This document shows, piece by piece, positions 51,013 through 60,500 of a DNA stretch of 64,000 bases. The stretch is from Dromaius novaehollandiae (Eukaryota; Chordata; Aves; Casuariiformes; Dromaiidae), in assembly GCF_036370855.1 (NCBI RefSeq), contig NC_088103.1:10169404-10233403 (forward strand). The letters are read 5' to 3'. Below the pieces are notes generated by a model that was given only the letters and a program-made list of their open reading frames with translations, was not told the origin of the DNA and ran no database searches. Position numbers and translations under genes: made by a program. Each line of letters begins with the position of its first letter. The first letter of the stretch is position 1.

Positions 51013-52755
51013 TACAAAGTGAAAAAAAATAGCCAGTGTTGATGTAGAGAAGCCAGGAACTGCTCTGAATTGGTTTTTCCAGGCAATTCATTGCCCTGGA
51101 TTAACCCGACTCTACACCCCGGGCTGCTGCAAAGGTCCCCGAGGTGCACAGGAGTTATTAGGTCACCGTGTCCATCCCCAGAAAAAACGGGGAGCCGCAG
51201 GTGAGACGCCAAGACTGGGCGATGCAGTTTGCCGAGCAGAAAGCCATCCCTCACTTTGATCACACAAACACCTTTCCGTGGAGCACAACCCCGAGGTGTT
51301 GTCGTGGCTGTGACTGTCCAAGGGTGACAGCCAGGGGAGGCTGTGGGCAGAGGGAACATGCTGCAGTAGGCGACTGATACAGCTGGGAAAGAGCCACGCT
51401 TTCCCGCGAGCACACTCGTCCTCAGGTTTTGCAGAGCTAGGTAGCCAGGCGGTCCGTCAGAGTCTCCGTGGGAGCGACCGCTCCACAGCGAGTTTGATAA
51501 CGCCTTTATTGTAAGTCTCAAGCGACCTGTGTGTTTTCTCTGCTTGCGAGGGACGTTTCCCTTCGGCGCTCAAGGCAGGAAGCAACGCAGTTAGGAGAAG
51601 GTCTGTTTGGTTTTACTGCGCAGAAGCTGGTAGGGAAACAAGCCAGACCTTTCAGGCGGCCCAGACTCGGCCGGGGGCCGGGGGCCGGCCTCGGCGGGAG
51701 AGCAACGCTCTCGAGAAGAGAAGAACGAAGGGAAGCACGTTAACGGTCTCCAAACGTGTCGAGGGCTAGTGCAAAGACAATGAGAATAAACTGGCCCGAC
51801 GTCCGTGGTGGGCAGGACAAGGAGTCACACGCTGGCAGGGCGCTTCAAGTGAGAAAAGCTTTCGGAGGACGAGGATAGCAAAGCACTCAGAGGCTGCCTG
51901 CGGGTGCTGAGGTCTCTGTGGCCAAAGGGCTTTGGGAACAGGTTAGAGAAATAATTGGCAGGAGCGTTCAGAGCTGATCCGCCCTTCTGAAGCCTCCAGC
52001 CATAGCTGCTGCAACCGGGTAACGCAACCGGCTGCTCTGGAGCAGCACAACGTGGCCGCTCGCGGCAGCCTTAGGCCTTCCCACGTGGCATCGCTGTACC
52101 CACCCTTCGATTTATCATCCTCAGAGGGATGTCTATCAGATCTGGCTGACGCTGGATAAAAGCCGATTGGGAGAGGATGCAGAGACAGGTGTATGCACAG
52201 ACTGCCTGCATGTGAAAAAGCTGGCTAAAAGCGATACCTCCATCATGTCTTGCAAAACCCTGCAACCACTTTCAGAGGACAAAAATGCAGAGCGCGAGGA
52301 AGCCTGAATGCAACTGAGAAAGGCAGAAAGAAGTCCCCTGCCAGGAGACGTGATGCTAACTCCCGGCTTGTCATGGAAATGCAGAGGTGGGACAGGAGCG
52401 TCCCACAGAGCCCCTTCCCTACATCTCCTCTTTCCCCCCGACCACATGACATCCCGTGGTGAGCATACAATCCACGGGGCAGGTGCGATGAAGAGGACCA
52501 GGGAGCCTGGAAGAAGTAAGGGGAGGCAGATTGCTGCCCTCTCCTTCCTCCACTAGCTCCTGGCTTCCCCAGGTGCCTCTGCTGTATAGAGCACTGGCAG
52601 AAGACAAAACCCTTTCTGAAGCTGGTTGGCTCTTACTATAGGCATCTGTTTGCAGACAGCCAGAGAAATAACAGCAAAACAAGGAGGTATGCAACAATAT
52701 TTGCCAATGCTGAGCACGCACCTGCGCACAGAAAGCTCTCTCCAACCACACTGTT

Positions 52756-53214
52756 TCAGCATTCAAAGTTTTTTCCCATTTGCCAATAGTTTGATGTGAC
52801 ATTTCCTGAGTTTTTCATAAAGGCTTCTTTTACTTCAGTTGTTTGGTTTGGGCACTGTTTTTGCCATTGGCGTTGCCTTTCTTGTTGGTGTGTCTCCAAC
52901 ACACTGGCTCGGAGGTCTTTCAGAGCAGCAGCGTTCGGCTGAAAGATGGCCCTGATCTTCTGATGTAAAACTAGGTTCACCCAATAGTCCTCATTACCTG
53001 GGGGCAGAAACATCACCTGTTTGAAGGTTTGTCCTTCCTAGTGACTCTGCCTCCATTTGTGTGCATGCAAATGAAAACCAAACCTACCCCTGGCAGCGCA
53101 TGGAGATGTTTTGCCTTTGCCTTGGAGGCAGTCTGAAGACATTTGCCTTACGACTGGCTAAGTTAGGGAAGGGACAGTATCTTCTTCTTCGTGGGAGGTC
53201 TGGTGGAAATATCC
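52756..53214 (-). CDS. Unrecognised spliced gene candidate, last two coding exons
   Basis: Two minus-strand segments look like consecutive exons. Exon A is 53152-53214: acceptor TTTTTTCCCACCGCAG, 63 bases, donor C|GTAAGG. Exon B is 52756-52997: acceptor TTTCTGCCCCCAG, ending in TGA. Exon A leaves one base and exon B supplies two, so the frame stays open across a 154-base intron. Together they give exactly 20 plus 80 residues. Exon A is basic and Pro/Arg-rich (PPDLPRRRRYCPFPN). Exon B starts NEDYWVNLVLHQKIRAIFQP, continues with an amphipathic, Gln/Arg-rich helix (THQQERQRQWQKQ), and has an NVT sequon near its end. The codon usage is not GC-driven, unlike most spurious frames nearby. I do not recognise the family and found no convincing upstream exon. 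It could be a lineage-specific gene, the end of a gene lost elsewhere, or chance. Confidence 0.35.
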
Positions 53215-54209
53215 CTGCGGTGGGAAAAAATACATGATTAGGAAAAATAGGGATACAACAGTGCTCAATTTTTCCCAGTAGTGGGTATCTGCTGTAAAAT
53301 GCATGCAATGCCTGACATTATGGGGGAAGAACAGCCACTGTAAAAGCAAGACCTGGCCACGTGGGTACAGGAGGAAGCAGGAAACGAGTAGCACATGGGA
53401 AGTGGCAACTACCTCCTCAGCCTCTCCATCTTCTAGGCTTGGGCCTTTGGATTTGCTCCAGCTTTGCTCAGCGAGACGAAATGCAAGGGGCAGTTGTGCA
53501 GGTAAGAACAACCCTGCTAGTAAGGGGATGGGTTCCTAAACACAGGGTGGGAAGAAGCACTGTCCACGCAATCTGAGGGAAGAGCTTAAATCAAGTACGA
53601 GAGATTGCTGAGTCCATCCCTTTAAAATGGATACAGGTTTTGTTTTCCCAATTGCTGCACTGAACTTCCTTCCCAAAATCTGGCCATCACCAGGCTATTC
53701 AGGAGTCTCTTTACAGACCGGTGACAAGTGCAGGTACTAGGAGAGTACAAAGATGAGACTCAGAGCCGTATCTTCCCTGCAATACGTCCCAGCCTCCAGC
53801 CATTCGTGGCTCCAGGACGTCCTGTGTGTCTCTGTGTTTAGCAGCTCTAGAGGATTTATCTTCCCTGGATTAATCAGAACGATTTTGCCCCCGTTTAAGG
53901 TTTTTAGCATCCTCCAGTCGAGTCTATGTAACAAAAAGTACAAACCTGCCACTGGCTTATTTCCCTGAGGCCCTGTGCCTTCCTACCAGCAATCCTTCTC
54001 CACTCCTGCCTTTATTATCTGGTTATACCCCTGCTCACTCACTCCTTTGCCGGGCTGAACAGTCCCGGCGTGTGGTGCAGAAAAGCCCCCCCGCTTTCAG
54101 CCCCTTCGTCTCCGCTCCCCGCACTCTTTCCAGCCCCCGGTGCCCTTCCCGCGGCGGAGGGGGGGCCGCGCGCTCGGTTCGGACGCCAGCCCTCCGGGTC
54201 CCCCCCCCC

Positions 54210-54242
54210 CCGCGCTGCGGCCCCCCGCGCTGCGGCCCCCGC
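54210..54242 (+). repeat. Tandem duplication of a 16-base GC unit
   Basis: The unit CGCGCTGCGGCCCCC occurs twice back to back (spacer of one C) in a GC-rich patch, next to a C-run of ten or more bases. Confidence 0.75.
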
Positions 54243-55050
54243 GGCTGAGCCGGCTGCACCCTCTGGCGGAGACAGGCCCAGTTCAGGGCCGCGCATCTGC
54301 TGGGAGCCACAGCTGGTTTTCTGAGGGGCCGGGGCAGGGGCACGGACGCCTGCCCAGACCACGGGAGCCCTGGCAGCAGCCCAGCCGTGTGCCCTCACGG
54401 TGCTACTTCCTTCCTGGTTTTTGGCACAAGTTGTTATTTTCTACCTCTCAAGTCCTGGAAGTTAGCTGGAGCCGAAAGCCGGATTGCAGCACCCAAGGGG
54501 GAAAGCTCAGCTTCAGGCACGCCGCATCCGACCGCTCCGCTGGACCTTGCTGGCCACAGGCTGAATATGCAGTGGGACAAACCTCGCTTCTCCGCTGCAA
54601 GGTGGCTGCTCACGAGGGGAGCAGAGAGCTGTGCTCCCCTCCTGCGCCAGCAGTGACCGGCTCATCTCCAGGCAAGGGGCCGCGAAGAGGATTTCTCTGC
54701 AAGCAGAGCCCATATTCACAGAGGGGCCTTGCAGCGGTGGCTCCCTCTCAGCTCTCCCGTGTGACCGTCAAAGCCATCGGGGGGTTGCGCCCCTGAGTCC
54801 AAGCCCCGTTCCAGCAGTGCACCTCTTTCCCGAAAAAGATGCAGGTTCCTTCCCGCTTGCCCCTTCCAACACCTCACGCCTGGAGGCTCAGGGGAGCTCT
54901 GCTCCGGGCTCTGCTGGGAGTGGGCTTCGGCGCAGAGCCAGCGTTCACTAAGGGCGGAACGAGGGGCGGAAAGTGGCCTTCGAAATCAGCACACACCAGG
55001 GAGAGCGTGGGGACGGCTTTGTCAGCTCACAACACTGCAGTGTGTACAGG

Positions 55051-55096
55051 AGCTATATTTATCCCCACGGCCAGCCAGCTATATTTATCTGGAATG
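55051..55096 (+). promoter_or_regulatory. Paired MEF2-like sites with a TEAD-like site
   Basis: The 13-base word AGCTATATTTATC occurs at 55051-55063 and again at 55077-55089, 26 bases apart, about two and a half helical turns. The core CTATATTTAT is one base off the MEF2 consensus. GGAATGC, a TEAD/M-CAT match, follows at 55091-55097. Confidence 0.35.
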
Positions 55097-57049
55097 CCAC
55101 AGGAGCCGAATGTCTTAGGGGTAATTTCTGTGCTGTGAAAGCACATGATCTGGATGTCCTTTTTACTGGAAACCTCCTTTTCTGCTTCCTCCTCCCCTTC
55201 TCCAGGAGCCACAGCCACCTTCCCATGAAGTTCTGCCTTTCCCTACTCTTCTTTACACCCCAGTATCTCCAGCACGGTGGTGCTGGGCTCATCTTACCTC
55301 GGTCCCTCTCCCCCAGCCCTCTGAGCTCCTTTTCTCGCTGCCACTTGCAGCAGGTGTGGCTTCACTTCTCTCTCCAGCGGAGCCATTTCTCTTGGCAAAG
55401 GGACCGTGCTACAGCAAAAAGAAAGGCGGAGCTATGAAAAACTGAACTACGGGGAGGGAAACTAGCCCCAGTGAAAAGCTGATCCATCCACTGATTGCTT
55501 TATTCACCCAGCCTCCAGTTTCAGCCCGTTTGTGGGTTTCTTGACAAGATCCTCCAGCTAAAACCAGTGCGGGGTGGGGAGTCCCGGCCTCACGTTGCTC
55601 TCCGACACAGCCTCCCCGCGGCACAGCCTCTGAGGGCTCCTAAAATGCAAATTCAGCGGCCTTCCCCCAGCAAGGGCAGGAGCGGGGCTCCCTTCTGCCA
55701 CCCAGCCACGCACTGCCAGCAGAAAAAGGGACGTTGAATCCACACCCATTCAAACAACATCCATACCTGGCAAAAGACCAGCCGGGGTGGATAAACAGAG
55801 CCCGGTGTTCACGAAATTTCAGAAACAAAATAAAACCCCCTCCTGACTTTTTTTTTTAAAGATGAGCTCATCACCTTTTAACGCTCAGGGCTGGCAAAAC
55901 TGCCCGCACAACCTCAGCATCAGCAGAGCCCGCGGCCGCGCCGCTTTGCAGGGCGACGGGTCCCACTCGCAGCGCTCGCGCGGCGTCAGCGACCTGCTGC
56001 GGCCGGGCTGCAGCTACCGCGCTCACCGGGCGGGCAGGCTCGGCCGGGCCCTCCCTGCCAGCTGGGCTGGAGACACAACCCTCGGCTCGTAACGGCAACT
56101 AGACCTTTAGGGCTGCTTCGTGGCATAGCAAGGACCTGAAAACCTTTAGTTCAGGGCTGGCCTGCATGGCTTTTCCTGAAAGGCTCTAGGAAAGTACCAA
56201 ACCTAGGCAAACCACGGAGGGAAGGAGCTGCCGCAAGGCCTCTCTGCAGCCCTGCAGAGACCCATGCGGCACCAGGCTCCGCGGACGAGCAACACCTCAG
56301 CCAGCGCCGGGTCAGCTAGGCTGGATACTGACAGTGGTTTCGCTGTGTTAGCGGGATGGAGCAGTGCCAAGGCAAACAGACCCGTGCTGCCTTCTGCTCC
56401 CCCAGCATCCTGAGAGGTACCGGCTGCTGAACAGGGCTCCCGCTAAATCAGACAGAGCCCGTGAAGCAGGCCAGCTCGCCCCGCCAGGGCAGCGGTCGGT
56501 ACAGGCACCTTTCTCCCCGGGGATGTTTGCAGAGGCGCTCAAGAACGGTAAAGTGGACATACTCAGTACGTCAGACTCCGGCGCTCGCTTGGCCGGACCA
56601 CGCTGCCTTCCCCGTGGCCTGGCAGGAAGCACCGCTCTGTGCTCCTCCTTCTCGGCTGCCCTTCCTCACCTGAAGGAGCTAGAGCTTCCCAGGCCGCGCT
56701 CACACCTGGGGAATCCCACCCAGAGCATTACAGAAAGAACACCGCACCAGCCGGCAGCCCTGCAAACCTGCCACCAACAGGCCACAGGGAGAGGGGGAAA
56801 GGCAGAGCAGGAGGCGGACACACAAACAGCAACAAAATCAGCTCTCGTCCTGCAGCCGCAGAGGGGGAACGTGCACCCGTCGCCCCTTCTGCCCCGCGGC
56901 GGGACACCCGGGAAGGGGCTCAGCACAGCGCTGACCCCCAAAGCCCCGCGCCCAGCATCGCCCCGGCGGATGCCCGGCCTCCCCTGCCAGCAGCAGGAAG
57001 GCCGCATTTGCAGCGTTTCCTTCTCCGTGTTTGCCGGGGCGCAGGTCCC

Positions 57050-57180
57050 CGCGGGAGGGGGGCGGCCGGGGGGGGGGATGGGGGGGAGGTTCGGCCCGCC
57101 CCCGCTCCGCCCCCGCGCTGACTCAGCCGGGCGGGGAAGGCGGCCGGGCCGGGCCGGGGACCCCGCTGCTGCTGCTGCGG
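57050..57180 (+). promoter_or_regulatory. AIFM2: AIFM2 core promoter with an ARE/MARE element
   Basis: A CpG-rich block with long G runs (57069-57087) and several GC boxes (CCCGCCCC, CCGCCCCC) ends at the AIFM2 first-exon donor. GCTGACTCAGC at 57117-57127 matches 11 of 13 bases of the Maf recognition element and contains the complete antioxidant-response core TGACTCAGC. It lies 54-64 bases above the donor, at or just upstream of the likely start site. Confidence 0.6.
57128..57180 (+). ncRNA. AIFM2: AIFM2 untranslated first exon (5' boundary approximate)
   Basis: A strong GCGG|GTGAGT donor follows 57180. The next acceptor (CTCTCCCCCTCCAG) is at 57542, 33 bases before the AIFM2 ATG. The exon has no ATG. 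Its start is inferred from the position of the promoter elements. This is mRNA leader, not an RNA gene. Confidence 0.5.
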
Positions 57181-57542
57181 GTGAGTGCGACGGGGCGGCG
57201 CGGGGCTGGGGGCGGCGAGGGGGTTCTCCCTGCCGCCGGGGCGGGCAGGGTCGCCTTGTCCCTACCCCGCGGCTCCCCCCCCCTCCCCGCAGAGCCGGGC
57301 GCTGCCGGGGGTTGCAGCCGCTCTGTGCTGCGACCCGGGTCGGTGCAGGAGAGCCGGCACCGTAGCCGGAGGGCGGGCTGGAGCGTGAAACAGGCTGTCA
57401 GGGCAGTTTCCTGAGCTGCCCCGGAGCTGGGCTGCTGTCGGAGTTAAGCGCTGGTGTTCTTGTCCCTCCCGAGCTGTGATGAAGCCCCTCGTATCCAGGA
57501 AGGGGCACTCACCGGACTGCTTCCTCCTCTCTCCCCCTCCAG

Positions 57543-60500
57543 TGCTGCCTCCCGAACAAGCCGTGCCGCTCGCCATGGGCTCCAGGCTGTCCCTGGATGA
57601 CTCCGTGCGCGTCGTGATCGTTGGAGGCGGCTTCGGAGGCACCGCGGCCGCCAGCCAGCTCAAGTCCTGGGGGGTCCCCTTCGTGCTGGTGGATATGAGA
57701 GATGCTTTCCATCACAACGTCGGCGCGCTCCGGGCCTCCGTGGAGAGCGGTGAGGTCCCAACAGCCTTGTCACCACAGGCTGTCCCCCGCCCGGTGCCGG
57801 CTAGGTCAGGCCTCCCTTACACCCCACCGGAGATCCGGCTAACCATAACCCAGCCTTGGCTGCAGCCGCTCACCAGTGCTCAGGGAAGGAGGAGGACCAG
57901 GCTAAACAAAGTGCCCTCCCCGCCCCATTTGTGGTGGAAGACTTGACCTTTTCTGTCTAGAACAGAAATACCTAGCGCTGGGAGGACCCATAGCTCAGCG
58001 GGCTCTCGGGCTTCTGAGAGCCTTCAGCTCCCCGAAGCAGCTGGCTGCAGGATCATGTGAAGGTCCTTGCCTCCATGCAAACAGTGTGGAAGGGCAGGGA
58101 AGCAGATAAGAGCCCTTCCCTGAGGTAAAAGGGTAGGCCTTCTCCTTGTGATGAGCCTGGCTTTGTTTCTGGCGGATTACAGTGCGACCCACCCATGGCC
58201 CAGAGGAAAACTGAGAGTGCTGACTGTTCCGAGCCTTTTTCACTCATGATGACTAAGCTAAAACCAACAGTAGTTGGAAGGGGCAGTTGAGTGGCATGAT
58301 GCCCTCTATCCCGTGCTTGAAAAGCTGAGCAGCTTAACTGCGCGGCCAGGGATTATAGCATTCTGTCAGCGAGCTCGTCTGCGCTGCACGGTTCGTGCTG
58401 GGATTACACTCGAGTTTTGGCTAACCCCATTACTCCGGTAGCTGGGGATTTAGGGGAAAACTCCAGCACCCGAGGCTGGGAATAAGCATCAAAATTATTG
58501 CAAAAGTTTGGTCCAAGAGGTAAATACCACGAAGAAAGGCCCCTGTCATCCTACCTGAAAAGCCCCAGACCACAGTGAAGCAATAACTGGCAAAACAGTA
58601 AAAGAGATTCTATAGAGAGAGTGAGACAAACTAGATTTGCATTAAATAATCTATTAAGAAGTGTCACCTGACCTCTGAGGGGCTGATCTTGCATTGTCAA
58701 ATCTGAGGGAAATAATCCTGAAGCTTATTGCTGGGCAGCAATAACACAATGCTCTCTATGTAAGCAAGGATCACTTGAGGAGAGAAAGGGATAGAGGCTT
58801 CCTGACTTTTACATAGGGACATCTCCCTGATGTCTCCTCTTGTTACAGGATTTGCCAAGAAGACTTTCATCTCCTACTTTGCCACCTTTGGGGACAGCTT
58901 TCGACAAGGCAAAGCTGTTGGAATAGACCCTGGGAAGCAACAAGTCTTGCTAAGTGATGGTGAGGTGGGTGTGCTGGTGCGAGAGCTGATGCAGTAACTT
59001 GTAATGAATAACTTCACTGTATTTACCAGATCACTTGCTAATGCTGAAAGCCAGTCCTAAACAGAACATGTGAATCTCTCCTCAGGGGGGTTCTTCAGCT
59101 ATGTACTGGCTGTGAGAATGCAGTACTCCAAATCTAGGCTACTTTGGCTTTAACTGGGGATGTCTGGTTGGAGAAGTGACTTGAAATTAAGGTTTCAAAC
59201 TGCTGTCTGTGCTTGGAGTCCCTCTGGGGAAACACAGCAAGATGAGCAGGACCACAGGGCATCTGGACACACAAAATGTGCCTCTGTCTTGCTTGAGGCA
59301 GCTTTACCAGAAGCTGGTCTAGTTTAACACCTACTGAATGGGAATAACTCTCATCTGCAAAGAAACAGTGTGTGTGTGTTTTGGATGTAATCCTGTCCTG
59401 GGAAATGCACAAACCGGACCTTGCACTTTGAGTTGGATGAGCTCTGGGAATGCTGTTCTGTTGTGGCAAACAACCTGAAAAATCTCCTAAAGCGCCATTC
59501 AGCTGAGCACACTAACCCTGATCTATCAAATACCCACTGGGCTCAGAGTTTACACATACACATCAGGGTTCCTGTTCTGATCTAAACCTCAGGTTGGCTG
59601 AAACATTTGATCCCAAACAAGTTGCAAGCCAAGCTCTTTAGACAGGCACTGATTGCTTTCCTCTAGACTTCTACCATCTGTGGGCAGGTATCTAAATGCT
59701 CATGCTTAACACTTGCCCTGCAGCTCCAGGAGGTAAAGAGATATGAAACCAATGACCTACTTCTGTAGAGGGCTGCCCCAGAAAGGTGGGTGAAGCAGGC
59801 CCCCAACTGTCCCTCCTAAAACTAATTTCTAGAAATACTATAGCACTTAATCACCCTGAAGAGCTCAGGCAGAGAGACTCTGCCTGTATGCACTGAATAG
59901 CAACATCCCCTCTATCCAAGTTAAGTAGCTAGAGCTGCACTGGAATGAGTGTGCAGTAAATATTGCACTCCATCCAGTGCTCAGATCTCTTGTTTTGCGG
60001 CTGGGTTTGGAGCTCAACACACAACCTTAGAGCTCAAAGATCCTTATCTAACTCCAGCAAAAACTGTGGGCGGCAGCTCTGGAAGCTTCTCAGCCAGAGC
60101 ATCTCAAGAGTCTTCAGAAGAGGGTGAAGGAGAGAGGATAGGCTGTGTGTATACATGTCTCCCTCCAGACGCTAAACTCTGTGTTCCAGCTGACTACTGG
60201 AGCCACTGTGACGGTAACTTCAGGGGTGGCCATAAACATCACCACTCACAGCTTTTCTAGGCTGTTAGACCTAAAAAAGAGACTGATGTCCCTTAAACAT
60301 GAGCTCCTCTTGTCCCTGGGGAATTAGAGTTGTTTCCCGTAAGCTTATAGTACCCTTTTCAAAACACTCACCTCATCCAAAGCGGACTGCTTCTCGCAAA
60401 GCCTGAGAAAGGCAGTTACATGGCTTCACCTGAATCGGGTCTCTACCTGAAGTCATTTTCTAATAGTGGCAAATGGTTTCCTAATTAAAGGAGGGTCAGT

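Larger units (their letters stand above)
53215..57050. other. Intergenic or unassigned region upstream of AIFM2
   Basis: No exon could be assigned with confidence. If the minus-strand candidate at 52.8-53.2 kb is real, its 5' exons should be here. Contents: a plus-strand exon-like segment at 53436-53501 (TTCTAG acceptor, CAG|GTAAGA donor) of unknown meaning; a GC patch at 54100-54260 with a tandem CGCGCTGCGGCCCCC duplication at about 54210-54242; paired MEF2-like words at 55051-55089; and a small CpG-rich patch at 55930-56085 with a 76-codon plus-strand frame. Confidence 0.4.

Noticed and set aside
51012-51521. 169-codon minus-strand frame running into the poly(A) signal
   Set aside because: Its end overlaps the AATAAA itself. 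It is more likely 3' UTR or intergenic DNA than coding.
53084-53151. Direct continuation of minus-strand exon A to the GTAGGT site at about 53094
   Set aside because: Splicing there to exon B gives an immediate stop. The internal GTAAGG donor is both stronger and in phase.
54140-54796. 218-codon plus-strand frame
   Set aside because: Begins in low-complexity GC repeats and the remainder has no domain character.
57476-57574. Upstream in-frame ATG extending AIFM2 by 33 residues
   Set aside because: It lies before a strong acceptor at 57542, so it is intronic, and it would remove the N-terminal Gly needed for myristoylation.
57991-58002. TAGCTCAGCGGG, a second tRNA box-A-like word in an AIFM2 intron
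   Set aside because: No box B and no foldable tRNA body.
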